A DNA stretch of 64,000 nt, taken from Xestospongia bergquistia. Taxonomy: Eukaryota > Porifera > Demospongiae > Haplosclerida > Petrosiidae. Under the pieces are notes generated by a model, which saw nothing but the letters and a program-made list of their open reading frames with translations, did not search any database and was not told the DNA's origin. Where the stretch lies: contig OZ014414.1 of assembly GCA_963965975.1 (NCBI GenBank), forward strand, positions 3,757,501 through 3,821,500, read 5' to 3'. How positions within the stretch are numbered: position 1 is the stretch's first letter; each line of letters starts with the position of its first letter. Position numbers and translations under genes: made by a program. Of this stretch, positions 34,915-45,159 are shown one piece after another.

Positions 34915-35195
34915 ATACAATGTATTCTATAGGATATAAAACGCATATAAGTTGTTATACTTGTGCATGCTCAAACAATATAACCTCATAACAAGCTTCT
35001 GGTAAATTATGAATATATTTGTGGTCCATAACATGCCTGTGCTTTTAATACACACCTGCCATAATGACAAATGTAACTTCTTAGCACTTTTATGCTCTTG
35101 TAATTTATAGTATAACATTATTGTAAGTTTAATCAAACAAAGAGGTTAATGTAGTAATATGGATGGCCAGCATAGATAAAGTGGCTACAGAAAAT
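34915..35195 (-). repeat. inverted repeat, right arm
   Basis: Reverse complement of 33237-33535 with roughly nine of ten positions matching by eye. Its inner edge has a 27-bp imperfect palindrome, CCTATAGAATAC-AAT-GTATTCTATAGG, one half of which occurs in the left arm. Confidence 0.85.
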
Positions 35196-35257
35196 TATAC
35201 CTACTGTAAAGTCAGCAAAGATCACAATTATAGATTCTAGGTCTACACATAACTTAC

Positions 35258-35501
35258 CATCCTCCCCAAGTATAACCAAGTATATTGTATACAACTTATT
35301 CTTAAACATTGTCACATTCTTTACCAACATAAAATGTAAATTGAAACAACAGTCTCTTAATTCCTCTGACCTGTATATAATAGTGTTTATAAATGTGTAC
35401 TCATGATCAGTGCATTCAGTATGATGATAAACTAGTATTCTTGTTGATAGAAACCATGTAAATAAGTCTTCAAAAGTAGTAAAAGTAAACCATTCCACCA
35501 C
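35258..35501 (-). CDS. unrecognised open segment with donor site
   Basis: A frame without stops for more than 80 codons (FTTFEDLFTWFLSTRILVYH, then LVKNVTMFKNKLYTIYLVIL and GED) ends at a good GTAAGT donor in phase 1, as other exons of the family do. No clear acceptor bounds its 5' side and no domain is recognised. It lies 5' of the candidate start of the GTPase gene. It could be an exon of another isoform or a chance frame. Confidence 0.25.
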
Positions 35502-35509
35502 AATTATAA

Positions 35510-36170
35510 TATTCTATTTCACAGCTGGAAAATATCACAAGATACCAATATAATAATATCATATATCACACATAATTATATCCACTTAACTATTTAAAAC
35601 TTTCTAATATTAATACCATATGCCACTAGTCCAGTAAAGTGGACACTACTTAGTCTCATGCCTAGACATGCCACACACCTAATGCAAGAAAGTGTACCTG
35701 GTGACATAGATCATTTACAAACACTAGAAGTAGTTACAATATTCTTATGATTATGATCTTTCAACAAAATATGCCACCGTTATGGGCAATCTAAGGACAT
35801 ATCAATGAATAAGAACATGTTTTCAGCTTTTTTTCTTGACAACAACTAATGATTCAATGTATTATTATATTAATCTCAAAGAGTTATATAACATATGCCT
35901 TTAAAATTTATAATGTAAGTATTGCTATAAAAACATTTTATTAACTGAGTTTACCAATACTATACCTTGGTGCCCTAAAGATGGTGGTTATAACAATGAA
36001 TGCATAGAAAATTTTAAGGACATGAGAGTTAAGTTCCTTTTTGGCTCTATTCCTTGTCTTTAAAGATCTTTTTGACTAACCAATGAGATTGTTTAAATTC
36101 TTTTTCATTAATAGCCTCTTCGACTATTAGTGGTTGTTTTTTGAGAACGAGAATGTGTCTGAGATTTAGT
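35510..36170. other. no gene seen
   Basis: AT-rich intron-like sequence, except for a degenerate relic of the Ser/Gln-rich exon unit at its right edge (36122-36178; SSTKSQTHSRSQKTTT) with no usable donor. Confidence 0.3.
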
Positions 36171-36226
36171 GCTAGAGGCTAGATTATTATAACATTAATA
36201 ATATTGAAGATAACAGACAAACTGAC

Positions 36227-36292
36227 TTATTGGAGACTTGACAGTGTTTCCCTTTTGAGACTGAGAACGCGTCTGAGATTGAGTACTAGAGG
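36227..36292 (-). CDS. 66-bp Ser/Gln-rich exon, tandem unit
   Basis: The acceptor AATCTAG and donor A/GTCAGT bound 66 bp, phase 1-1. It encodes SSTQSQTRSQSQKGNTVKSP then I. It is the intact member of a tandem series of about 115-bp intron-exon units (relic near 36150, this one, 36341-36406, and a short one at 36452-36481). SQ/TQ-rich, presumably disordered. Confidence 0.45.
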   Translation of the reverse strand, partial: PLVLNLRRVLSLKRETLSSLQ

Positions 36293-36340
36293 CTAGATTA
36301 TTTAACAATGAATAACATAGAAGAAAACAGACAAAATGAC

Positions 36341-36406
36341 CTATTAGAGACTTGACTGTGGTTGCCTTTTGAGACTGAGAACATGTCGATTACTGAGTAC
36401 TAGCAG
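36341..36406 (-). pseudogene. 66-bp Ser/Gln-rich exon with stop
   Basis: Paralog of 36227-36292 with the same 66-bp length and acceptor, but ASTQ is followed by TAA and the donor is degraded to GTCATT. A dead tandem copy, presumably skipped. Confidence 0.5.
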
Positions 36407-36451
36407 CTAGATTATTATAATGAATAATTAAAAGATACCAGATAAACTCAC

Positions 36452-36481
36452 CTATTGGAGACTTGGAGATACTTGCAGCAC
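36452..36481 (-). CDS. 30-bp micro-exon
   Basis: The acceptor CGCAACAG and donor G/GTGAGT bound 30 bp, phase 1-1. It encodes GAASISKSPIG, whose KSPI ending is shared with the 66-bp units. It is very short, so recognition in splicing is uncertain. Confidence 0.35.
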   Translation of the reverse strand: MLQVSPSLQ

Positions 36482-36658
36482 CTGTTGCGGTATATATCCT
36501 AATTCAATAAGTTAACACTATACCTTCATTTAAACTGTTCTCTAGTTCTTCAGGTATTATAAACAATGAGCAACCTAATTGCAGTATAATATAAGAATAC
36601 CTTCATTGATACTGGTTGAAAAGGTGCTAGACTTAAGATGAATTATGTAAATACCTAC

Positions 36659-36739
36659 CTTCAGTGGGATTGTTTGATGTAGATTGAGAACTGCTAATAG
36701 GAGCTGAACCAGTAGAGGACTTTTTAGAGCAAGTACTTT
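36659..36739 (-). CDS. 81-bp Ser/Thr-rich linker exon
   Basis: The acceptor TATTATAG and donor G/GTAGGT bound 81 bp, phase 1-1. It encodes STCSKKSSTGSAPISSSQST then SNNPTE. Composition matches the neighbouring Ser/Gln-rich units. Which full gene it belongs to is unclear because a transposon lies immediately upstream. Confidence 0.4.
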
Positions 36740-36859
36740 CTATAATAATATTGAGGAATCAAAATTTAACAGTGTCATTCTCACTTTTTTTTAACTGAGC
36801 AATCCTAGCTTGATCTAATCAAAGCAAGAATGTGTAAGTTGCAGTATCTATAATTTATA

Positions 36860-38740
36860 TATACTTACTTCTTTTTTCTCTTCCTTCTTTCTCATTTTTT
36901 CTAATTTCGTTTTCTTTTTTTCTTCAATTGCCATACGATTCTCTGCATGTAGTAAATACAAAGAGTATTAATTGATTAAAGTATTCATTATATTAATGCA
37001 ATTACTTTTTGATCTTTCTCTTGCAAGTCTCTGAAGTTCGGCTTCTTTTTTCTTCCTATTTCTTTCTTCTAGGGCACATTTTTTTTCCTTTTCTTCCAAA
37101 GATTTTTTTTTCTTAAAGCATCTTACGATTTTCGTTGCTTGTCAAAACACGAGCAGATGTCTTTGCTTCTTTTCTTGGAAGTTTAGTATTTAGCATTTCA
37201 TTTTAAAATTTGGAAAGAGTGGTGATTGAGGTAAGTTGACAACTTTGAGATCCATGACATTTTTCTACTTCATGTCTAGAAGTATCAGGTGAACATGAAA
37301 CAGAAAAAGGAAAAAGCTCCCCAACATTTGGTGATGAAGAATGTGGTGTACCTTGAGGATGATACATTTCAATCCACTTGTTATATCATACATCAGTCTC
37401 TAAATTGTAGCCTTCCTCATAACGTCGTTGAAAACATAATATCTCTTCAGTAGTGAAGGTAGTATTATGTACTGGAGATCTATGTCTTGATAGAGATGGG
37501 CTATAAAGGGGAAGGTAATGGATTTTCTTGGCTTCTAAATCTCTCATTCTAGATTTTACAGGTTTTTTAATAAAAACAGCTGCTCTGTTAATAGGGTAAA
37601 CTCCAGTGGTACGAAAACCATTTTCCATTGTCATGCTTTGAGTCCATGCACGTCGAAAAACCTGACAAAATGTAAACCTGGTGATAACCTTTCCAGGGTT
37701 TGAACTTAAGTAATTATGGCACTCCTCTCACCAATATCTCTTTAAAATTGAAAAACATCCCTTATCAAGGGGCTGAGTCAAGTGTGTAGAATGAGGTAGT
37801 AAACAAAACATAATTATTCCTTCCTCTGCAGCTTTATTAATAACAGACGAAGTATAATGAGATGAATGTCCGTCTAACAATAAAAGCAATGGATGAAGTG
37901 GTGGAGTATGAGATAGAAAATGATGCCTGAACCACAGATCAAACAGTTCACCATCAATCCAGCCACTCTCTGACAAGCCATACATTGACCCTGGCACCTC
38001 TCCTACAGTCATTTCAGCCTTTAATGTCTTTTAGTCAAACACTATCATAGGTGGCAAGACATGGCCACTTGCACTACAACAAGACAACACAGTAATTTGA
38101 GTTTTGTTATGGGTAGTAATGGATTGAGTATGTTTTTGCCCTTTCTGAGCAATTACTTTAGGAGGTGCTGGGTCTAGTGGCATACCAGTTTCATCATAGT
38201 TATATATTTGGCAAGGTCTACTGGACAAGTCATTTTGATCTAATGTTTCTTCAAGGATATCAAAATAATGATCAAGTGCTTCAGGTGAGGTATACACGCC
38301 TCTAACATAGGAAAGTTGTTCAGGATTTCTAAGACATAGTGATGGATGTCTTTTTCTAAAAGAGTCCCACCAACCATTTGTAACAGTAACATTTATGCCT
38401 TTTTGGTGGACAACACTTTCAATGATGGCTAAAATTTGCTTGAGAGACTTAGCAAGTCCTATAGATGAACAACCAAGAAGAAACTGCACAAGTTCTTCCT
38501 CTTAAACATCACTAAAGTATTTTGTTGGTCCACTGACAAATCCAAACATCACTTTTCCCGGGAGGCAATCATGTAAAGAACTTTTTGGTACATTGTATTC
38601 TTCGGCTGCTCTTCGGACAGATATACCACTCAATACTGCTTCATAAGCTTTAAGTAAATTACACTTTTCATAAAGCTTGTTTTGTGAAGTGTGCTCAGAT
38701 GTGCTTGATAGGAAAGGCCTATGATTACTGCATGATTGAA
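36860..38740 (-). pseudogene. pogo/Tigger-like transposase, broken
   Basis: In order on the minus strand: a psq-type helix-turn-helix (ISVRRAAEEYNVPKSSLHD) near 38600; a CENPB/Tc5-like DNA-binding region (SYVRGVYTSPEALDHYFDIL) around 38250-38450; the first catalytic block NYDETG near 38200; LLLLLDGHSSHYTS with the second Asp near 37880; FCLLPHSTHLTQPLDKGCFS near 37780; and a Lys/Glu-rich C-terminal tail to about 36865. A TAA sits after FSDV near 38502, another after PPMIVFD near 38030, and frameshifts occur near 37700 and 37120. This is a dead copy of a cut-and-paste DDE element. Terminal repeats were not located. Confidence 0.85.
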
Positions 38741-38799
38741 AAGTTCTGTCAACTATAAGCAGATGTTGAGATGACAGCTGTATTAGAAAGTATTTTATT

Positions 38800-39160
38800 A
38801 ATAAAATTAATAGTAACAGATAAATTAGTTATACACACAAATTATTTCAATTAGTTTAACTTGTGTTTAACAAGTTGTCACTTCATTTATCCTATTATGA
38901 AATCCGGCCCACCTTACATTATTATGCTTTAAATTAACCACAAGTTCATAGTGTCTTCAAAACCAGCATAATGTTCCTTTATAACATCATTACAAACATA
39001 CAGACATACCCCCCAATACTGCTTCATTACAAATTACTTCACTCTACATTCAAGAAACAGATTGACTTACCATAACAAATCGTTATATAAATTCTTATAT
39101 ACATGGTAATACCATACTACATCATGACATGAAGTTATCTAATATTTTGATGATACGTAT
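38800..39160. other. no gene seen
   Basis: AT-rich spacer between the transposase relic and the kinase pseudogene. The transposon's right end should be here, but I could not pair its ends. Confidence 0.3.
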
Positions 39161-39164
39161 CGAA

Positions 39165-39770
39165 GAACTGAAGCTTGCAGACTTTGGACTAGCTCATGCA
39201 TTAAACAAAGGCCAAAATCAACATTACACTAACAGAGTAGTAACATTGTGGTATCGTCCTCCTGAACTCTTCTTGAAATTATGGCCCACCAGTTGATATG
39301 TGGAGTGCTGGATGTATTATGGCTGAGATGTGGACCGATGTCCAATAATGCAAGGAGATACTGAACAAAAACAACTTACTCTTATATGTCAATTGTGTAG
39401 ATCAATTACACCTGAGGAATGGCCAGGAGTTGATAAACTTGAACATTATCAAATGTTGGAACTGCCAACTAAAGAGAATAGGAAAGTACGAGAGCATCTC
39501 CGTCATTTTGTTGAAGATCCTTATTCACTAGATGTCATTGAGAAACTTTTAGTTTTGGATCCAAAAAAAAAGATTTGATGCTGATGCCACTTTAGAACAT
39601 GATTTCTTTTGGAAAGCTTCGCTTCCAGCAGATCTCACTTGTACTTTATCAGCACTCCACAGTTCAATGTTTGTGATGCATACTGAAAGTCATAGACCAG
39701 TAGTTGCTCCACAACCTGGTCAACCACCCTCAAATGTAGTAGCCGGTCATGTTTATGATAGTGTATTTTA
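39165..39770 (+). pseudogene. CDK9-like kinase processed pseudogene
   Basis: The intronless plus-strand segment starts inside the kinase at the activation loop (LKLADFGLAHALNKGQ, NRVVTLWYRPPEL). It runs through MWSAGCIMAEMW, CPIMQGDTEQKQLTLICQLC, SITPEEWPGVDKLEHY, LLVLDPKKK and DFFW to a C-terminal tail ending in DSVF and TAA. Order and wording match the C-terminal half of CDK9, the kinase of P-TEFb. There are frameshifts near 39275, 39335 and 39570. The N-lobe, with the ATP-binding loop and catalytic HRD, is absent. A 5'-truncated, intronless, frameshifted copy suggests retrotransposition, although no poly(A) tract or target duplication is obvious. Confidence 0.8.
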
Positions 39771-39774
39771 ATTG

Positions 39775-40690
39775 TCATCGTGTATTTTAATTGTAGACAA
39801 CATACTATAATTGTTCTTATTAGACACCTACAATAGTAAAATAATTTTTAAAAGAAAATCCATTTTACATTGACTCCAAGTCTGTACATTTTCAGTAAAG
39901 CTATATCATCTACACTCTACATGACACAAATATGACACAGATATCCTGGAGTAACATTTAATTTGACAGTCTATAAAATGAATCACTTCTAATGATATCT
40001 AGACACATAATATTTATTTAGCCCCAATTTATATTCTTTAGTGTTCCTAGTATAGTTACATAATTTGGTTCACACTGCAGATCTAACAGATTTAGGCTAG
40101 CCATTTCCACGTAAGAGAACTCTAACCTTACACCCTATATATTGACACCACCTACTAAAGAATCCTCCTTATCTACTATAGGTGATTTTCTATATTGTTG
40201 ATGGCTGTGGTATACCATATTGTGGGAATTTAACTGGTAAAATATTTTCTAGAACTATCTTAATGCCTTTAGAATTAAGTTTTGCATGGTTATATAACAT
40301 TTAATCAGTTCATAATATATACTCTATATATCATTACAACACATATAGTCATTAGTGAAGTAGTGGACTATGCTGAGACTGAACTTAATCACTTGAAGAA
40401 ACATGCACAGAACACAGTCAACTAAATCAATTCACATTAACATTCTGTCATCAGTAGTGTCTGTAATTCTACAAGTGACAAGAAGGTAATGTACTCATAA
40501 CTGCAGATGATCCATACGTTAGTCCAGTTAAACAAACATACTAATGTGAACGGACAAAGTAGTGTTATATGTTGAGCTCAAGGAGATGGAGTTGATCATT
40601 TGAATTGGTCTCTATTGCTGAATATTACAAGTAAATAAAACTATATACTTTCTAACATTAACTAAATTTATTAATACATGATAATTAATA
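39775..40690. other. no gene seen
   Basis: AT-rich, with a short TA microsatellite at its right end (about 40690-40706). No supportable exon on either strand. Confidence 0.3.
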
Positions 40691-40953
40691 TATATATATA
40701 TATATATGTTTTTTTCGCTATCTTCCTGGTGTTCAAACAAAATTGGGAGAAGTATCAGTTACCAATTCTTCATGCATGTTCTTGTTCCACTTCCTCCTCC
40801 AATAATAATCCACTTCATTCCCTGGAACTGTTGGACAAACAATTTTGAACTGGCCCTACAGCGAAACATACCGGAGGTTTTCAAGTTTATAAGGTAATGA
40901 ATATATATATATTAACAATACATGTACGCATACACTTACATGTACCATTTCAG

Positions 40954-41340
40954 AGTTCAACTGACATCAATACTGTTGTGCTAGAGAACACATATTCCGA
41001 GCCGAGGCTAGTTCTATTTCTATCTGATTCAGAGAACACAGACATTTCCCAAGGTCTTCTTGTAGCTGAAAAGAACGTTCTTCTTGAAATAACTGACTTT
41101 ACGGTAATAGATGGGTTGATTTCTCTTCTAGCAGCCTACTATGTGTTTCATGTGAACTACCCCAAATCTGTGCCAACTCAATCTTTATTACTGTTCCTCC
41201 AGGAGTGTCTTTTAGTAAACTTGGAGCCAAACACGAAGAAATCAGCAAGATATAGAGCAACAGTGAACGCTATTAAGAAAGCCAGTGATGACATTAGAGA
41301 ACAGGAGTCTGAGAAAGTCCACCTTGAGCCAGAAGATTAA
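40954..41340 (+). CDS. C-terminal exon of a SAMD3-like protein
   Basis: A TTTCAG acceptor in phase 0 leads to 128 codons and a TAA. The body reads RLVLFLSDSENTDISQGLLV, then VLLEITDFTVIDGLISLLAA, YYVFHVNYPKS and LLLFLQECLL. This resembles the uncharacterised C-terminal region of proteins annotated 'sterile alpha motif domain-containing protein 3-like' in fish and invertebrates (a hydrophobic 'GL-x-x-L-x-A-x-YVF-x-x-YP' block, then 'FLQ-x-x-LL'). The tail is Lys/Glu-rich. Upstream, 40706-40890 holds another open stretch but no convincing homologous frame, so the rest of the gene is missing or far away. Such proteins are often transposon-associated. Confidence 0.5.
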   Translation, partial: SSTDINTVVLENTYSEPRLVLFLSDSENTDISQGLLVAEKNVLLEITDFTVIDGLISLLAAYYVFHVNYPKSVPTQSLLLFLQECLLVNLEPNTKKSARYRATVNAIKKASDDIREQESEKVHLEPED

Positions 41341-41439
41341 AAAGAATTTGTGAAAACGTGTGTAACAACTTATTCAGTATCGTGTTGTCAATGCTGTTAA
41401 TTAATTATTATTGATTAGTATTATAACTTTAATATTTAT

Positions 41440-41650
41440 TAAAATATTATTACAACACAGTGAACACACTTAAATGAGTTAAAACAGCACATTAGCAGTG
41501 TATCAGGGAGTGCTATTTTAGCACGCTAACGTGTTTCAACAGCACATTTGCTAAGTGTGTTAATTTAACATGATGTGTAGTGTGTTAAAATCTGGGACAA
41601 TTGTTTAACACATAATGATGTGTCAAAAGAACACACCATTTTTATGTGTG
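41440..41650. repeat. short TGTGTTAA-type reiterations
   Basis: Variants of GTGTTAA, TTAACACA and AACAGCACATT recur eight or more times on both strands within 200 bases, including TTTCAACAGCACATTTGC and TGTGTTAAAATC. Possibly a degenerate transposon end cluster; no coding sequence. Confidence 0.4.
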
Positions 41651-41659
41651 ATATAGAGA

Positions 41660-42860
41660 CAGTTGGAAACTTTAGTATTTAGTTGATTTGATTGTTTGTT
41701 CCTTTGTGACACTTAGAGACCATTATTGTCTAAGCCACTGGACAGGACATTATAAAGACACAAAACAACAAAAGCATCTATGGCTCTATCTCTAATATAG
41801 CTTTGACACTTTATAGAGTTATAGAATAAAACACTACCATTGCATGGACACATGTACAGTACACCAATACGTTACATGCAAATATCTTTAATTAATTAGT
41901 GTCTCAACAAGTTTTTCAAGTTCGGCATAACTGATCAAGGTTTGAAATCTTCTTTTAATCTATTTCTTTTTCAAGTCTTCAAAATTTCACAAGGCAAAGC
42001 CAATGAAATTTACCACTTTAAGAAACAACAATGCAGGAATGTTTTGATCGCGAAAGCATGAAACAAACAAATTGAAGACTGAAATATTAAGAATGAACTT
42101 GAATGAACTTGAATGTTCAGTGCACATATGACAAATTACAGTCTTGCAAGTCCTTTCAATTTAAGCAAGGAGGACTGTAGTAACTAGACTAATTCAGTGG
42201 TTCAATTTTCCCATTAAATAGAATCTACTACTGACAACAAAATTTCTCCATGACTTTGAACATCAGTGTTCACTTTAGAATATAATCCTCTGTTTAATAG
42301 TAACAAGTATTGTTACCAAGATAAGTTGCAATCTCTAACTAATTGGTACAGTGCTTGACTGAACATCAAAGTAGGGGGGGAGAAATAAGGCTTTAACACT
42401 CAACCACAATACCTTTGTTATGTACTATAACAAAAGCATAAATAATAAAGTTAATTTCTTCTACTACAAGTAAAATAGTACATTTGACACACACATATCT
42501 AAAGCAGCAAATACAGAGTATATCATAATTGAAGTGAGGCAATCTGATTGGTTAACATGCTACAAGTCTGTTATACAAATTTAACTCTCAAATTTCGAAC
42601 TAAATGATTAATTAGAAATTTTGTTATGACTTTATCTCTAGTAATGCACCATTAAATTAATTCTCTAAATATTCTAATCATACAACATCCCTCTCAACTT
42701 AACAAGTGTGGTCACATGTGATATCATGCGATGACTAAATGTAACAGCCATTTTAAGTACAAACTCTATGTCTACCTCTAACTTCATAAAATTTTTTACC
42801 TCTAATAATTCACAGTTATTATTATTATTAAACACAAATCTACTTCCATGAATTTTTAGA
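41660..42860. other. no gene seen
   Basis: AT-rich sequence with short chance frames only on both strands. Confidence 0.3.
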
Positions 42861-42869
42861 AGCTTAATT

Positions 42870-44060
42870 ATGAATGATGTGTGTGTCTAGAATATTATGG
42901 AGACTACTATGATCATCATAAGTCTAGATTCAGGGATATTTACATAGTGTACAGCTTCTGTACATAATAGTATAGTTATCAATAACTTCTATAACTATAA
43001 CAGTAACCATGAACTAAACAGATAAGAATTACTATCAAGTCAATATGTTTGTTCTATGCATGTACAAGTTATGTGACATATTATAAGATAGACACACCTA
43101 AAAACACAATAAAGTTCATTCTAAATACCATTACTACATACTACATGTATGTTGTGATGTAGACCAAACTATATCAAAGTCTTTGACAACAGAATCTTAA
43201 AATGCTGTCATTCAAAAAGTTTGTATTAAACAGTTTATTGACAGTGACTGTAATAATAGAGCAACTTCATTACTTAATAATAATAACTTACCTTATTTAA
43301 GATGTTGATGTATGTCATTAGCTATCTTCATGCTATTAATAACTGGACTCTCAATAGCAGTAATCACTGTTTGTCAAGTAATAGAGGATTACTTTGTATC
43401 TTTCCATTTGTTGATTACTTTCTCAAGTTTTGTTATGTTATCATCTTCACTTTGTTTTAAATCATCCAAAACATTGCGACGTACTTGTAATGACAATCTA
43501 ATATCATACCATTTGTCACTAATACTAAGTAATGGACTGAATAGTTCATATTCATCAGGAGTCTCCTTTAATATACTGGTAATATCTGAGATAATAACAA
43601 ATAAATATTATAACAAACTGTCACATTATAAATTAATTAATGACTTTAAAATTATTATTTAAGGTACATGTATACGTAAATTTTAAATATATGAGGTATT
43701 GATTAAATGTTGACAAATGGAAACTTCAATTATCAATAAATGTACATTATTTAATACAGAAAGTTTGAATATAAAATGTAATTATATTTATACAATTAAC
43801 TAGGACATCTACATGTACTACTATTCTTCTACTGTTAATAACATTTACTGTATATTTATTACTTATAATGCAATGGTTTGTCATTGAGCTATAAATAGAA
43901 TATGTACTATAACTTCTGTGTCGAGCAAATACTAAATAAAGTGGACATTGAACACATTAGGGTGGGGCTAATTATTAACTAGTAATACATGGACAGTTAT
44001 CTTTGTTACTGTCTACAATTATAATGATGATTTACCTGTTACTATTTTCATGTAAATATA
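42870..44060. repeat. death-domain unit A, copy 3 with introns
   Basis: Dispersed copy of the 3820-4800 unit, including both flanking introns (TCTAGATTCAGGGATATTTA, and CACATTAGGGTGGGGCTA as at 6285). Its DD exon is dead. Confidence 0.7.
43292..43585 (-). pseudogene. death-domain exon A3 with three stops
   Basis: The length is 294 bp with intact splice signals (ATTATCTCAG acceptor, GTAAGTT donor) and the DKWYDIRLSLQVRRNVLDDL motif. TAA and TGA interrupt the central motif, the conserved Trp of ITWETV having become TGA, and a third TAA sits just before the donor. Clear former paralog of the exons at 4230 and 5620. Confidence 0.8.
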
Positions 44061-44064
44061 CTCT

Positions 44065-45060
44065 CTCAGTACTACTTTATAATTTTGTCTTGATTAATTT
44101 GACTTGTCAACAAGAGTCTGACCAGATATGTTTTAAAAGTGGCAATTCTTAGATCTAAAAGATACAACATTATTACCAACTAATTAAAAAAAATGAAGCA
44201 ATTACATTATATAGATATAGGAAAATTAAGCTAAAATATCTAACTCCTATTGTTTTGATTTTGCAGATTCTTTGGACTATTATACACAATGCCTTAATGA
44301 AAATACCAATCATTTCATCAATATAACCACAGTTACGTATATACAATGTACTTGTATCTAATATCCATGGCCTGCTTCAAAGGTCACATCCAATGTGGTT
44401 GTGGTCAGAGTTAGGTAAAGACATAACCTAATTCATATATTGTGATGCATGTGCTGGTACTAATAAATGAAATTTACTTTTATTCATTGCTTTTAATTGT
44501 TACAATCAAAAATAACAAAATGAATGATATATATATATGACATGAACCAAAATTATTATAGTAATGTCTGGCATGCTATAATAAGTGAAAGCAGTAACAA
44601 TGATTTCAGTCTTAATACAATTTATTGTTTCCATAATTATTATTTTCTAATTCATATCATCAAATTTAAACACTATAGTAGACCACATTCATATAACACT
44701 ATTAGAAAGGTCCTTGTACATTATTTATTTTATATATAGTGAACACTGGAGAGGTGTATTCTTCATTTCAAAGTAATACTCGTTCAAATAAATAATATAA
44801 TAGAGGGCATAAATAGTCTGAAGATGTAACAGACTTAAACTAATATTAATTTATACAAAGAAAATATTAATGGCCTTACACCTTATTACTTCCAAGAACA
44901 ACAACACGACAAATCAACGTCAGCCATAAAATCTGGTGATGTGACTGAGCAGTAACCAAGTGGACTCCATAGAGCAGCCTGGCTAACTAGCTATGGTGAC
45001 AGAATACCGGAAATAATGTCATTCGTAAAATTGAAAACACCATCAATTATGGTTCATGGG
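44065..45060. repeat. spacer containing dispersed repeat
   Basis: The segment at 44878-45045 belongs to the same family as 8023-8300 (AGAACAACAACACGACAAAT, ACCGGAAATAATGTCATTCG). The rest is AT-rich without a gene. Confidence 0.45.
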
Positions 45061-45064
45061 TGTT

Positions 45065-45155
45065 TTGGAGCTATCTCGACAAATGCTCTTTAGTTTGTCT
45101 TTACTTAAAAGATAAAAATATTTTCTAAGGCAATCAAGTATCGTACAGTAAAAAT
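45065..45155 (-). pseudogene. 3' scrap of the GTPase exon
   Basis: Ninety bases matching the C-terminal end of the GTPase exon (compare 29778-29880): blocks GAGCTATCTNGACAAATNC, TTTAGTTTGTC and GTACAGTAAAAATATTCA align in order. It is too short and indel-ridden to encode anything. It marks a third lost GTPase copy, or a relic of a deletion. Confidence 0.6.
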
Positions 45156-45159
45156 ATTC

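Noticed and set aside
33294..35136. Two similar 65-70 codon frames on opposite strands (MIKLTIMLYYKLQE...)
   Set aside because: They are the two arms of an inverted repeat; similarity is spread evenly along the DNA and gives no sign of selection on protein.
43312..43662. 116-codon plus-strand frame
   Set aside because: Antisense of the decayed death-domain exon at 43292-43585; similar shadows occur over 4268-4462 and 5742-5927.
44524..44739. 71-codon plus-strand frame
   Set aside because: Very AT-rich composition (Ile/Tyr/Asn/His), no splice context and no paralog; typical chance frame here.
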